Notes under the pieces: generated by a model
The model's input: the letters and a program-made list of their open reading frames with translations, nothing else
What the model was told of the DNA's origin: nothing
Database searches by the model: none
Assembly (NCBI GenBank): GCA_015680685.1
Contig: MNCI01003323.1
Span: forward strand, 145,329-209,328
DNA from: Gnetum montanum
Taxonomy: Eukaryota; Streptophyta; Gnetopsida; Gnetales; Gnetaceae
DNA: 64,000 nucleotides
Reading direction: 5' to 3'
Position numbers and translations under genes: made by a program
In this document: positions 1-11,129 of the stretch, piece by piece
How positions within the stretch are numbered: position 1 is the stretch's first letter
How the letters are laid out: every line of letters begins with the position of its first letter

Positions 1-550
1 AAAATGCATTAAAGCAACAATGGAAAAAATGTAAACTAAGCTACCGAATGCATAGGCAATGTAGATGGTAAGCTAAGTAATTAAATTGAATTCAAATAAT
101 ATGCTATAGTGCTAATGTGACATAAGTGGGGAGCAGGATGCAGGGTATAGGAAAGTGAATAGTAGGTAGGTTCCTAGCGTGCCTTTGGATGAAGGGGGCA
201 CCTTAGCCATGCAGTTGCTTCCTAATCTGATGTGGATTAGGAGGTGCATAGGGCCTAGACTACACTATTTGGTAGTCTCCTTGACCCTTGCTTACTACAT
301 TGAAGGGAAATTATACCCAGAAGGCATCCTTTGAGAAGTCATTGGCTTCTACTACCTCTTTAGGTGCATCGGCCTCATGTGTTTCATTGTCTACTAAAGG
401 TGTTTCATCAGGGAATTTAACCTCCAACCCTTTCTCATTGTCTATGTTGTTGATAGCCAAAGGGATGATGTTATCACCACGAATGATAACTTCACCACCT
501 TTGTACAAAAGGTGGAATTTCTAATGAATCAGGGAGGAGATGACCCATGG

Positions 551-841
551 CTAGGCTAGCCAAGGCCTACCTAATATCAAGTTAAATCTTGGCATCTCTT
601 TCATGACAATGAATTCGATAGTGGTGGGGAATTGCCCTCTAACCACAAAGGCTATTGTGATGATACGCTTAACAATGCTACACAATTTGCTAAAGGACTT
701 CAGGCATGTGATTTCTATTGGCTTGATTTCCATAAGGCCTAACTTATCGATGACAATGTATGGAATAACATTTTTTGCTACCTCATCATCAACATGCACC
801 CTCCCAATATTGCATTTCCCTACACATATGGTGATAAACAT
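551..841 (-). pseudogene. H: retropepsin-like aspartic protease remnant
   Basis: This 96-codon open frame has the layout of a plant Ty3/gypsy protease. It begins with a VDDEVAKNVIPY block where the catalytic D-[ST]-[GS] site belongs, followed by hydrophobic strands, and ends in the typical LILGRPWLA. The canonical catalytic triad is not recognisable, as in the sister copies (C: VDDRAATNVIPY; E2: NDGATKNVTPY). The family would cleave the gag-pol polyprotein. The downstream stretch (311-508) continues the conserved GGEVIIRGDNIIPLAINN block. Confidence 0.75.
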
Positions 842-1075
842 GGGAACTGTTATGACCTCATCCTTCTCAGGGTTGACCTTAATTGCTTCATCACCAAATG
901 TGAGGGATGTGGAGCTTGATTCCTATGACGTAGGAGGCAACATCATAGCATGGATGGAATTCTTATCTACTATGATGTCCTTTGTGATAGTAATGGATTT
1001 CAACATCTACACTAGAACTTCTCGGTGGTTAGATGAGATCTGGATGAGGTCATAGAGGCTCAATATTATGTTCTT

Positions 1076-1525
1076 CTACTTTAGCACTTGCTTAACTTGG
1101 GCTAATGCATCTACGAAGTCTTTGCCATCGATTGTGTTTTTATAGGCTTTGACTTCTTCCATATGCCTTAAAAGGTGGATTTTGCAAGGAGGTAACTTAG
1201 GCTTTGTTAGCTTAGCTTGTGTAGAAGCCTTAGTGCTTGGTTGTGGGTTACTGGTGATGGCTTCCTTAGCTGTTTTGGCCATGGAGATTGCAAACAGAGG
1301 GACTAGCTTTGGTAGACCATGCGCTCTTAGTTCTTGATGTTGCTTAATCAACCTTTCTACAAGATTCTCATTGGGCCTCTTGCATTTCCATCTAGTGGAT
1401 CTACCCATGTTGTCAATGGGGTTGGCCCTAGGACAAAAAGGGGTCGATGCATTGGGTAGGTGATGGGCTAGCATGTTGTGGCATCCTAATGACAAATGGT
1501 GAAGGAGTAGTTGTTGGTGCAACAT
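1076..1525 (-). pseudogene. H: gag-protease linker region
   Basis: An open stretch of 149 codons on the minus strand. It aligns with the linker in E2 (13549-13930), sharing a TRW(K/Q)CKRPNE motif and a C-terminal D(F/A)(V/I)DALAQVKQVLK-like block. It is rich in Lys, Pro and Ala and has no catalytic motif. In element C the matching stretch lies between the gag zinc finger and protease (about 42360-42510). It was probably part of a gag-pro polyprotein and is now disconnected from gag by the insertion at 1731. Confidence 0.6.
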
Positions 1526-1730
1526 GCTATTAGACCCTAATCACAAAGGGTGTTGTGGATGCCCAAGGTGGTGCTCTAACAAAAAAGGAGGGTCTCAAAC
1601 TTGTAGAGGCCAAGGGATCCCTTACACTACTGGAAGGCATTCAAACCACAAAAGGTTGTTGCTCTGGTTTTGACTTGCCACCCATATTGATGATGTTTAT
1701 GACATAGCCAGTACCATCTACATTTAGAGA

Positions 1731-3562
1731 TGAAACACCACCAAATTTGGGCTACAACATCTTAACTACAAATTTTTCTAAGTGTTTGCATAAGTCCACT
1801 TTCTACAAATTTTTTGAAGTGCTAGAACTATGCTCTTCATTGCCCCAGAGCATAGTTAGCCTAGTGGAGAGTGTAGTCATCTCAAAAATCAATTTTTGCA
1901 AATTTTTCTAAGTTCTGAGACTATGCTCTCCACTACCCCAGAGTGTAGTCAAGGGTAGTCAACACAAAGGCTAGTTTTGCAAATTTTTCTAAGTGCCAAG
2001 CTAGCTACTACAAAATCTTCTAAGTGCTGAGACTATGCTCTACACTACCCCAAAGTGTAGTCAAGCATAGTCAGCATGAAGGTGTAATTTTTGTATATTT
2101 TTTAAGTGTTGAGACTACACTCTCCATTGCCCCAGAGTGTAGTCAAGCATAGTTAACATGAAGGCCTAGTTTTTTGCAAAGTTTTTGAAGTGTTGAGACT
2201 ATGCTCTCCACCAACCCAGAGTGTAGTCAAGTGTAGTCAATGAAAGCTAATTTTTGCAAGTTTTGATAAGTGCTAGGACTATGCTCATCCCTAGTCAGGA
2301 GCATAGTTAGCCTCCTATGGAGAGCATAGTCAACACATAGCCATTGTTTGCAAAATTTTTTCTAAGTATGGGACCATGCTCTCCCCTAGTCTAGAGCATA
2401 GTCAAGTGTAGTCAACCAGAACAACCTCCAAAGGCCTCCACAATGCAACACTAGCATTCAGCTTAGCTCCAACTCACCTCTGACAAGCATAGTTAGGAAA
2501 AATGAATTTTTGTTATATCCCCTTTTTGTCCCCAAATTGTAACTACGCTCGACCCCACACAAGATATTGGAGAGGATAATCCCAAAGTTTAGTCTAAAAA
2601 GTTGTATTTTTTCAAGTACATTACAGTCCTCTTGGCACATATACATGCACTTGGCAACATGTTCATAGTCTTATAGCCTTGTAGAGTCCGATAGAGTACA
2701 ACAAAGCACAACACCACTTTGCCTTAGTGGAAAGTGTAGTTGGGTGACAAGGTAGTCCCAACCATCCCACTGCCATGTGGCATTCCCTTTGCATTTCATG
2801 CTAAACCTAGCCCTATAAATACCCCCACCCTCCACATATTTAGGGTTGGAAAATTTGAGAATCAACCAAGTTAGCAAGTTCAAAGTTGGAAAAAATCAAA
2901 GCACCAGGAAACCAAAGGCACACCAACAAACTAGAGAAAGGCAAAGTTGCACACCATCATAGCCCATTGTAAGACACTGTAGTCTAGTGCAACCCACCAC
3001 ACACCATGGTAGCCAACTCAACAAGTACAAAATCCATGGTAGAATGTTAGTCTTTGTGGCCAAACACCCTTGAGACTATGACTACACTATCCACTGTGCT
3101 TGTTGTACACATTGTACCTTCTTACCCCTTCTGAAGTTAACTATGATCAACCACATTTGGGGTGGTTTTCTATTTCTCTCTCTCTCTCTCCTTCTTTGCA
3201 TTTTCAGCATGTTACTTACATTTTTTAGCATTTCACTTGCATTTTCTACCATTTCAATGCATAGCTATGCTTGGGCAGTGGTCCTCACATGTTGGCACCT
3301 TTGTTTTTTAGTGAAAACGTTTGACTACACTCACCCCCATTGACACTGTTGATACCATGCAAACACATAGAATTATTTTACATTAGCATTGTAGCTAACT
3401 ACATTGCACCACTAGTTGCATTTGGTACATCCCTGTTTCATTGACAAGACCATTCAAGGTACCCCGTCTCTTCCTCCCACAAGCCCTTACATAGATGCGG
3501 GGTCAAACTGAGCACTCGTGGATCCCTCGACATTCTAGCTACCAATGATTTTGATCTATATA
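1731..3562 (+). repeat. LTR1 of the E array
   Basis: It starts TGAAACACCACC, like LTR2 and LTR3. The 3' edge is degraded and placed by alignment with LTR3/LTR4 ends, so it is approximate. Positions 1810-2420 hold about seven diverged units of 80-108 bp, each with facing GACTATGCTCTCC and GAG(C/T)(A/G)TAGTC arms. A TATA box is at 2814-2821. Downstream there is a CT microsatellite (about 3175-3192). The remaining sequence is non-coding. Confidence 0.85.
2814..2821 (+). promoter_or_regulatory. TATA box of LTR1
   Basis: TATAAATA after AAACCTAGCCC; the same block occurs in LTR2, LTR3 and LTR4 at the matching position. Confidence 0.7.
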
Positions 3563-3568
3563 GTGTTT

Positions 3569-3590
3569 TGGTACTATAATGAGTGTCAAA
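3569..3590 (+). other. E1 degenerate primer-binding site
   Basis: TTGGTACTATAATGAG follows LTR1 by a few bases and aligns with the better PBS of C (TGGTGCTAGAAGGAGGG at 39423). It is degraded, and the primer tRNA is not identified. Confidence 0.45.
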
Positions 3591-3879
3591 CCATGTTTTT
3601 AGACTCTCTTATGGTTGTCTTATGTGCTCTCTACATGGTAGTTATCTATCAACTTGTCAATGTAGATTGGACCCTTTAGTTGGTCCCCCTTGAAACCCAT
3701 GTAGCAACCCAAATTGTACTTCTCTCCACTATTTTCCTAAGTCTCCATTCTTTCAACATAGAAAGTGTAGTTAGCTCTCAACATAGAGAGTGTAATTAAC
3801 TCTCAACATAGAGATCATAGTCCATGGAGAGTGTAGTCAGTGATGTTAGCTGAAACAAGATCAATTTCAGTGTCGTTCA

Positions 3880-5110
3880 TAGTACTCCACAACTAGCAAC
3901 TCGTAGCTCTCGCTTTGACAACTTGATCTACGACTATGAATCCAAATCAGCCTTCGACATTAGTGTCAAACATACTTGACACCTTTACCATCCAACAAGA
4001 GGCTAGGATTAACAACCTTGAAAATCTCATGATAGAAAGATCAAGGTAATCCCTTAGGCTATGTGGCAAGACCCAGAATATGTTGCGCTTAATAACAAAC
4101 AATACAACTTCATTTGTGAAAAGATCCAAGTAGGGTTACCTATGGATCTTCTTGACATGGAGGAAAAATAGAACTTTGAACTAATCCACTAGGATGAATA
4201 AGAGTATATCCCTTCCTTATTCAACATCATCCCACTCACAGAGTTCCACCACCAGTTATTATCCCAACTCATTTGAGCAAATGAGCACGATGTCGAAACT
4301 GACTATGAGGAAGCCCTATAGGAGGAAGAAGATGAGTTCAAAGCTCACTCCAAACATGAGATCCACTTCCACATCATCTTCCAACAACCACTCCCTAGTC
4401 CAGCCTCCTCATTGGTTCAGTTCACCTATCCTCCTTGAGATGGTTATAACTCCAACATCACCTTGCCACTCCATCAAGCTTAGGTCAACGTCTATAGTGA
4501 CAACACATCAAACATAATACATGAAATATGATGTAACAGCTCTAATTAACTTACCCTTCGTGGCATCATCTCAACCAACCTAACCATCTTTGCTAGTAGC
4601 CATCACATCAACCCAACAACACTCCCACACAGGGCCCATCTCCAAGTGCCACATGACTTAGGCATCCTACATATTACCTATATCATTGATGGCCTTGATG
4701 TCAGTCCAACCCATGCATGCATGGCTTGACCCAATCATCACACCCATAGCATAGCCAATTCCTCAATCGCATTGCATGGATCTGCAACTAGCAATCCAAC
4801 CCTAGGTCGTACAACCAACACAGCAAATAGTACAGCCAATGCAACCGGCTGGCACATCTCAAAACTTGGATTAGGCATTTTGGCTGATCCAAAGTTTGAT
4901 AGAGGAGGTGAGGAAACCCAATGCTACTTCCTTTAAAATAGTTAAAGTAGTGGACTTCTACTAAGATGACCCCATAAGTCCTATTGTCCCACCATTGACT
5001 CTACCAACTAGGATCTTGCTACCCCAATTAAGTACAATGATGAAGGAAACCAATCCATGAGGATGTACAATGACCCTCTAAATTTAAATGATACTAGTTA
5101 TGTCATAAGC
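3880..5110 (+). pseudogene. E1: gag remnant, capsid core deleted
   Basis: This parallels the E2 gag at 11100-12230, with shared stretches encoding the N-terminal region and the KLGLGILxDPKFDRGGE block. Near 5030 it jumps from the E2-equivalent position of about 12235 to about 13235. About 1 kb encoding the capsid core and zinc finger is therefore missing. Frames are broken throughout and no long open frame remains. The family role is the structural polyprotein of the virus-like particle; this copy could not supply it. Confidence 0.7.
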
Positions 5111-5159
5111 ATCATCAACATGGACAATAGTCCAAAACTAGTGCAATAGCCATTCATGG

Positions 5160-5990
5160 TCTAGGTGCCCTCTAGCAGTGTAAGGGTTCCCTCAACCTCC
5201 ACAAGTTCGAGGCCCCCTTCATTGTTAGAGCCTGAGCTAAAGCACCCACAACACCCTTTGTGGTTAGGATCCCATAGCATGTCACAAAAATAACTACTTA
5301 GATACCTTTCATCATTAGGATGCCACAACATGCTGGCCCCTTGCCTACCCAAGGCTTAGTTGTGGGCAACACATTTGTCCCTTCCCATCCAAAGGCCAAC
5401 TCCACTAGCGACGTGAGTAGATCCACTAGGTGGTAATGCAAGAGGTCCAATGTATGTCTTAAAAATAGGATGACTATGCAAAAAAAACACCAAAGAACAC
5501 TTGGTTTGTGAAATACAGTCCTTATCTCTATGGTCCCTATGGCCAAAGCAACTAAAAAGACAACAACTGAGCATTAAGGCCCCCAAACAAGCCAAGAAAG
5601 CAAAGCCCAAGTTCCCTCCATGAGAGATCCATCTTTTAGGTCACATGGAGGAGGTTAAGGCCAAAAAAAATACAGACAATGGCAAACACTTTGTAGATGC
5701 ATTAGCCTAGGTCAAGCAAGTGCTCAAATAAGAAAACACAACATTGAGCTTGTATGACCTAGTCATGACCTCATCTACCCACTGAGAAGCACTGGCATGG
5801 ATGTTGGCCTCCATTCCTATTACAGTGGAAATCCCTATAGATCAGAATGCCATCCATGTAGTGATGTTTCCTCCAACACCATAGGAGTTGGATTCAACAT
5901 CCCTAACATTTCGCGATGAGGCAATCAAAGTTAACCCCAAGCAAGGGGAGGTCATCATAGCTCCAATTTTTATTACCATATGTATTAAGC
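5160..5990 (+). pseudogene. E1: gag-protease linker remnant
   Basis: The nucleotide sequence matches E2 13340-14190, including the block encoding a KQVLK-like end and the segment before protease. Stops and frameshifts interrupt every frame. There are no catalytic motifs. Confidence 0.6.
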
Positions 5991-6003
5991 AATGCAAGAT
6001 TCA

Positions 6004-6262
6004 CAAAGTGCACATTAATGATGGTGTAGCAACAAATGTAATACTATACTCCTCATCGACAAGCTAGGCCTCACAGACCAAATCAAGCCAACAAAAACTA
6101 CATGCTAGAAATCCTTCAATGGATCACACATCATTGTCTATGGAACTATCACCATAGCTTTCATAGTAGGGAAGAAATTCCCCACCACTACTAAATTTAT
6201 CATCATAGAGGAAATGCTCAGCTCTAACCTGATATTGGGAAAGCCTTGGCTAGCCTATTTGT
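6004..6262 (+). pseudogene. E1: aspartic protease remnant
   Basis: It encodes a VHINDGVATNVI block, then a frameshift, and ends with an ILG(K/R)PWLA-like motif close to 6240-6262. It is homologous to E2 14209-14460 and C 42770-43030. The copy is frameshifted and cannot make protease. Confidence 0.7.
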
Positions 6263-6904
6263 GAGTTTTCTTCTCTCCAATTCACCAAGAGATCCACCTT
6301 CCATATGGATGTGGTGAAGTTATCATCCACAATGATAACACCATCCCTTTGGCCATTAGTAACATAGAAATGGAGCAAGGATTAGAGGTTAAATTTCTTG
6401 ATGATGCACCTATGACAGATAATGCAATGCATAAGGCTAACACACCTGAATAAGTAGTGAAAGCCAACAACCTCCCAAAGGACACTCTATGGGAAAAATC
6501 GCCCTTCAACATAGCGATTGAGGATTTAGAAGAATACCAAATAGTGCACCCTAGGCCCTACACATCTTCTAATCCACACCAGATTAGGAAGCAACTATGC
6601 AACCAAGGTACTCTCGTAGCACAAAACACGTTAGGTGCCTACCTATCCTTTGCTGCTATGTACAATGCATTTTTGACTTTCGCTTGCATTACATTTTTTT
6701 ATGCATTTATATTTAGCTTGCTTACTTAGATTACACATTGTCTTGCTATATTTACACATTTATTTTCTTTCTTTATGAATTTATCCACTTAGCTTACACA
6801 TTCGCTCATTTAGTATACCCTTTAGTAGTTATTAGATTAATGTATAAAAAAACATTAAAATGCACAAAAAATCATAAAAGCCAAAATCAAAAAAATAGAG
6901 GTAG
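6263..6904 (+). other. E1: non-coding stretch after protease
   Basis: The first part (to about 6610) still resembles the coding tail after protease, including a P(N/K)xxxIRKQL block shared with C at 43300-43335. The rest is T-rich and I see no gene. In C the antisense gene and pol lie downstream of this point; in E1 they are absent. Confidence 0.6.
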
Positions 6905-7275
6905 CAACCACTGTGGCTCAAAATGACCTTAAACTATTGATGTTAACCCTATCGATGTGGCCTGGAATGGCCTTAAACTAGCAATACATGGGGCCCATAA
7001 TGGCCTTAAACTACCACCAATGGCTAGTTATGGCCTTAAACTAGCAATGCAGCAGCATGCTATGGCCTTAAACTGGCAACCCTGAGGCTCAGAATGGCCT
7101 TAAACTAGCAATGCATGATTCGCTATGGCCTTAAACTGGCAAACCACCTCAGCCTAAAATGGCCTTAAATTAGCAATTCTCAGCCCAAAATGGCCTAAAC
7201 TAGCAACACTTGGCCCGTTATGGCCTTAAACTAGAAATATGTGACCCAAATGGCCTAAACTAACAATCACAATAG
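6905..7275 (+). repeat. Short-repeat array A of E1 (TGGCCTTAAACTAGCAA units)
   Basis: About ten degenerate units, spaced roughly 25-40 bp, share TGGCCTTAAACTAGCAA. The spacers vary (gaggctcagaa, ggcccgcta and similar). The same array follows protease in E2 (15105-15490) and, shorter, in C (43530-43690). Confidence 0.85.
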
Positions 7276-7489
7276 CCACCAGCACAAACATGCTTACCGC
7301 CCATAGCAACTTGCATGCATACTTAGGCAAACTTCATGGCATTATTTTTTCCATTTGTGCACATTGACTTTATGAAACAAGTGTTGCTCAATACAATATG
7401 GCTATCTAGTGAACCATTTTTCCTTGAATTTATATTACACCTAACATGCAACATCGCATGACAATGAAGTAAGGTAAGCACCACTCATT
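7276..7489 (+). other. E1 spacer between arrays A and B
   Basis: Non-coding; matched in E2 at about 15490-15730. This is where pol and the antisense gene would be expected by comparison with C. Confidence 0.55.
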
Positions 7490-7790
7490 CACTATGATGT
7501 TAAACTAGCACAACAACTTGTCTACTATGGCATTAAACTAGCATATTAGTTTGCTTGCTACAATGTTAAGTTGACATAGCTCATCCACTATGACACTAAA
7601 CTGGCATAACATTCATCTTCTATGACATTAAACTAGCACAGAATTTGTCCACTATGATGTTAAACTAGCATAGCACATCCACTACGACACTAAACTAGCA
7701 TATGGTAGTCTACTGAGACTATAAACCAACACACCATGATTTGATAGGACCTTAAACTAGTAGGGCTATGGTCTACCAAGACCTTAAACT
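7490..7790 (+). repeat. Short-repeat array B of E1 (CTATGACATTAAACTAGCA units)
   Basis: About nine units of roughly 30-35 bp share (C/T)TA(C/T)GA(C/T)(A/G)TTAAACTAGCA. The TTAAACTAGCA core is the same as in array A. In C the counterpart lies after integrase (52195-52600). Confidence 0.85.
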
Positions 7791-7964
7791 AGGTTCATTA
7801 TCAACTATGCATAATTCTATAAGCAAGTGAGCGAGGATAATTCTTATAACTCCCCCATCCCTTCCCTCCCTGCCCATCCCCCACTCTCTCCCCCCCCCTT
7901 TCCCTTCCCCCCCTTCCCTTTAGTCTTTTATGCCCCACATGCGTAGGAATACTACAATCCCAAA
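7791..7964 (+). other. Pyrimidine-rich low-complexity stretch
   Basis: C- and T-rich tract, densest at 7855-7920. No gene seen. Confidence 0.6.
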
Positions 7965-8245
7965 ATGGAGTACTTGTAACTGGCGTAGCCTTTGGAGCAC
8001 TTCTAGCATCATCGCCCATTGGCATTTTGCTAATTTTTTCAAGCCCTTATCATTGATTTGGCCTTTGGAGTACTTGCAGCATCATCCTCCCCCTACATTT
8101 TACTAGCTTTTTGAACACTTGCAACTAGCACAGCCTTTGGAGCACTTATAGCATCATCTCCCCCTAGCATTTTACTGCCTTTTCAAGCAATTGCAACTAG
8201 TCTAGCCTTTGGAGCACTTGTAGCATCTTCACCACTAGCATTTTA
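7965..8245 (+). repeat. Tandem repeat, about 80-90 bp unit, 3-4 copies
   Basis: The phrase CCTTTGGAG(C/T)ACTT recurs with GCATCATC and GCATTTT(A/G)CT at regular distance. E2 has about two units at 16080-16210. It is non-coding. Confidence 0.7.
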
Positions 8246-9135
8246 TTTGCACTATTTTTTGTGTGTCTTTCTTGTCTAATTGGAGTTGTGTTTGTATAAC
8301 GAAGCCTCAAGGTAGTCATGCAAAGGTGCATCTCATCGTAGTAGTAAATCACCGCATTGCTCTAACGTGCATGATTGGACTAACTAAGCCTCTCAAGAGT
8401 GCACATCTTTATTACCCTGTTATAGCCTATCTACATGCATCCCTATGTCTCGATACTCTTGCATTCCCTCATACAATCAAGATTGCAAACCTCTCTTATG
8501 CTCACATGATGTGAACATATGACATCCTTTTCAGGTTGAACCGTAGAACCCAAGGCAGATGTAACATAAGTTTTCTTGTGTGTTGGCTAGTCAAAGCCCA
8601 AGTGGATGTAAAAAAAATCATCCTAGGGAGGAAACACCTATCCTATAGATGCAACATGGTTTTGCAAGCATCAAAGCAAAGCCCATCTAGTGGCATGCAA
8701 TCCACTTGATGAAAATCACCCTCGCAATAAACATTTAGCAATGTGCAGAGCCCAAAGAAAGTTCATGCCATAGCAAAAAATAAGAAAAAAAATAAAAAAG
8801 GAGCAAAGGGGAAAAAGCACATTCTTGAAGTAACCCAATAGCACTACAATTTTGTAATCGGCCCAACCCTGAATCCACACTAACTCCCTCATGAGCACTC
8901 CAACGAGAGGTCAACATTTTTAAAGGTAAGCAACACTACTGCCATGGTCATCATTAGCCTTGCTAATAGTGCATCCTACATCATGACACCCTATTTACAC
9001 TTCATCTCCCCTTTTATCCTCAAGAAATTACCTACACTTGTTACCCCCATCATACTACTATCTATAACACTCTTGAACATGGTGTAGCAACATCTAATCA
9101 AGTACTGAAGAGCAATGTTGGTGCCAACTTGCTAT
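8246..9135 (+). other. E1 3' non-coding region
   Basis: Collinear with E2 16210-17136. The only open frames are short and not shared between copies. I see no gene. Confidence 0.6.
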
Positions 9136-9213
9136 GGTATTTTACTATTCTTTGTTAACATCTCTTGGGCCACTCCTCCAGATGTCAACAAAGAGGGACC
9201 AATGAAACACCAC
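9136..9213 (+). promoter_or_regulatory. PPT with inverted repeat across the LTR2 edge
   Basis: The purine run AACAAAGAGGGA (about 9188-9198) sits just before LTR2 and is the expected plus-strand priming tract. It lies in the right arm of an imperfect inverted repeat. The left arm includes TTCTTTGTTAACATCT (from about 9148). The right arm includes AGATGTCAACAAAGAG and runs on into TGAAACACC of the LTR, facing GGTATTTTA. The loop is about 18 bases. Confidence 0.75.
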
Positions 9214-10634
9214 CAAATTTAGGCTACAGCATCCTAATTGCATCTGCATGAGGGAACTTTTTGCAAATTTTTCTATGTGCTAGGACTACACTCTCCATTA
9301 TTCCAAAGTGTAGTCAGACTAGTGGAGAGCGTAGTCAACTCAAAAATTAATTTTTGTAGATTTTTCTAAGTGTTGAGACTACACTCTCCACTACCCCAGA
9401 GTGTAATCAAGTGTAGTCAATACAAAGGCTAGTTTCCCAAATTTTTCTAAGTGTCAAGCCAACTACTGCAAAATTTTCTAAGTGTTGTGACTACGCTCTC
9501 CACTGCCCCAAAACATAGTCAAGCATAGTTAGCACAAAGGTGCAATTCTTGTAGATTTTTTAAGTGCTAAAACTATGCACTCCACTACCCTAAATCATAG
9601 TCAAGCATAGTCAACATGAAGGCTTAATTTTTTACAAATTTCTTTAAGTGTTAAGACTACACTCTCCACTAGCCTAGAGCATAGTCAAGCATAGTCAACT
9701 GGAAGCAAGTTTCTGTAAGTTTCACAAGTTCTAGGACTATGCTCACCCCCAATCAAGAGCATAGTAAGCCTCCCATGGAGAGCATAGTTAGCACATAGCC
9801 ATTATTTGCAAATTTTTTTCTAAGTATGGAATTACACTCTCCCCTAGTCCAAAGTGTAGTGAAGCGTAGTCAGCTAGAATAGCCTTCAAAGGCCTCTACA
9901 ATGTAGCATCAACATTTAGCTCAGCTCTAACTCACCTTCAACAAGTGTAGTCAGCAAAATGTATTTTTTTTGTATCCTCTTTTTGTCCCAAAATTGTAAC
10001 TATGCTCATCCCCACACAAGATCCTGGAGAGCATAGTCTCGAAGCGTAGTCTTGCACTTGGTAGCATAATCACAATCTTGCAACCTTGCAGAGTTTGGCA
10101 AAGCACAACACCACTAGCCTTAGTAGAGAGCATAGTTGGGTGGTGGTGTAGTCCAAATCATCCAATCTGCCACGTGGTAGTCCCTTTACATTTCACACTA
10201 AACCTAGCCCTATAAATACCCTCTCCCTCAATGTTTTAGGGGTGAGAAGGTATGTATGCTCAATGCCATTTTGGGTGGTATTCTATTTCTCTCTCTCTCT
10301 CTCTCCTTCTTTTCATTTTCAGCATTTTACTTGCATTTAACTTACATTTTCTATTGTTTCAATGCATAGTTGCACTTGGGCAATGATCCCCACACATTGA
10401 CACCTTCATTTTTTGGTGAAAATGTTTGACTACACTCACAACCATTGATACCATTAGCATTGCATGAACACTTAGCATCATTTTGCATTACATTTGTTAA
10501 GTCCCTATTTGATCAACAAGACTATTCAAGGCACCTTGTCTCTACCCCCAATATGCCCTCACACAAATGGGGGGTCAAACTGTGTGCATGTGGACCCCTT
10601 TACATTCTAGCCATCGAAGTTTTTAATAATTATA
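9203..10634 (+). repeat. LTR2, shared by E1 (3') and E2 (5')
   Basis: It starts TGAAACACCACC directly after a PPT and ends just before a PBS-like TGGTGCTAGAAGAAGGG, so it serves as the right LTR of E1 and the left LTR of E2. It is about 400 bp shorter than LTR1 because of deletions. The palindromic unit array spans about 9278-9870, the TATA box is at 10211-10218 and a CT microsatellite lies at about 10280-10308. Confidence 0.85.
10211..10218 (+). promoter_or_regulatory. TATA box of LTR2
   Basis: TATAAATA following AAACCTAGCCC. Confidence 0.7.
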
Positions 10635-10640
10635 GTTTTC

Positions 10641-10657
10641 TGGTGCTAGAAGAAGGG
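10641..10657 (+). other. E2 primer-binding site
   Basis: TGGTGCTAGAAGAAGGG, one base different from the C site at 39423-39439. It lies six bases after the LTR edge. Its TGG start fits a tRNA 3' CCA end; the tRNA species is not identified. Confidence 0.7.
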
Positions 10658-11129
10658 TCAAACCTTTTTCTTCTTCAAACTCCATTGGTTTTTGTCTCAT
10701 GTTCTCTCTGCATCATCATTGCTGGCTTTAGGCTAGCATAGATCCAACACCCTTGTGGACCTACTACATGTGTAGCAGTAGCTGGATCTTAGGCCAACAC
10801 AGGCATTATCAACTAGCCAGTTGGTGTAGACCGAACCCCATCATCGATTTCCTTAGAACCATGCATAGCAATCCTAGAGCATACATTCCCATAATTATCC
10901 AAATTCTAGGTACTCAGTAGAGAGCATAGTTAGCTCTTAGCATAAAGAGTATAGTCACTAGAGTTAGCCATTTTTCATAGTCCCCAAAGTTGTTCATTTT
11001 TTTTAACAATATCCAAAGTTAGCCATTTTTCAGTAGTCTCTAGAGTTAGCCATTTTTGTAGTTAGTAAAGTTAGCCATTTTCCACAACTAGCAACCTTTG
11101 TAATCCACGCTTGCAACTCAATCCACACA
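10658..11129 (+). other. E2 leader
   Basis: Non-coding leader between PBS and gag. It includes several GTTAGCCATTTTT repeats at about 10965-11080. No gene seen. Confidence 0.5.

Larger units (their letters stand above)
1..1730 (-). mobile_element. Element H, left part: Tat-like gag-protease remnant
   Basis: This is minus-strand internal sequence of a Tat-like retrotransposon. It parallels the plus-strand E2 body at about 13270-14950 piece by piece: the gag-protease linker, the protease and the non-coding stretch after it. It stops at 1730, where a plus-strand LTR begins. The sequence that should precede it resumes at 33857, so everything between is an insertion. Positions 1-287 correspond to the AT-rich stretch after protease and show no coding. 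Confidence 0.85.

Noticed and set aside
3143-3343. Hydrophobic 66-codon open frame recurring in LTR1, LTR3 and LTR4
   Set aside because: It arises from the CT microsatellite and T-rich LTR sequence downstream of the TATA box; the frame is not kept in LTR2.
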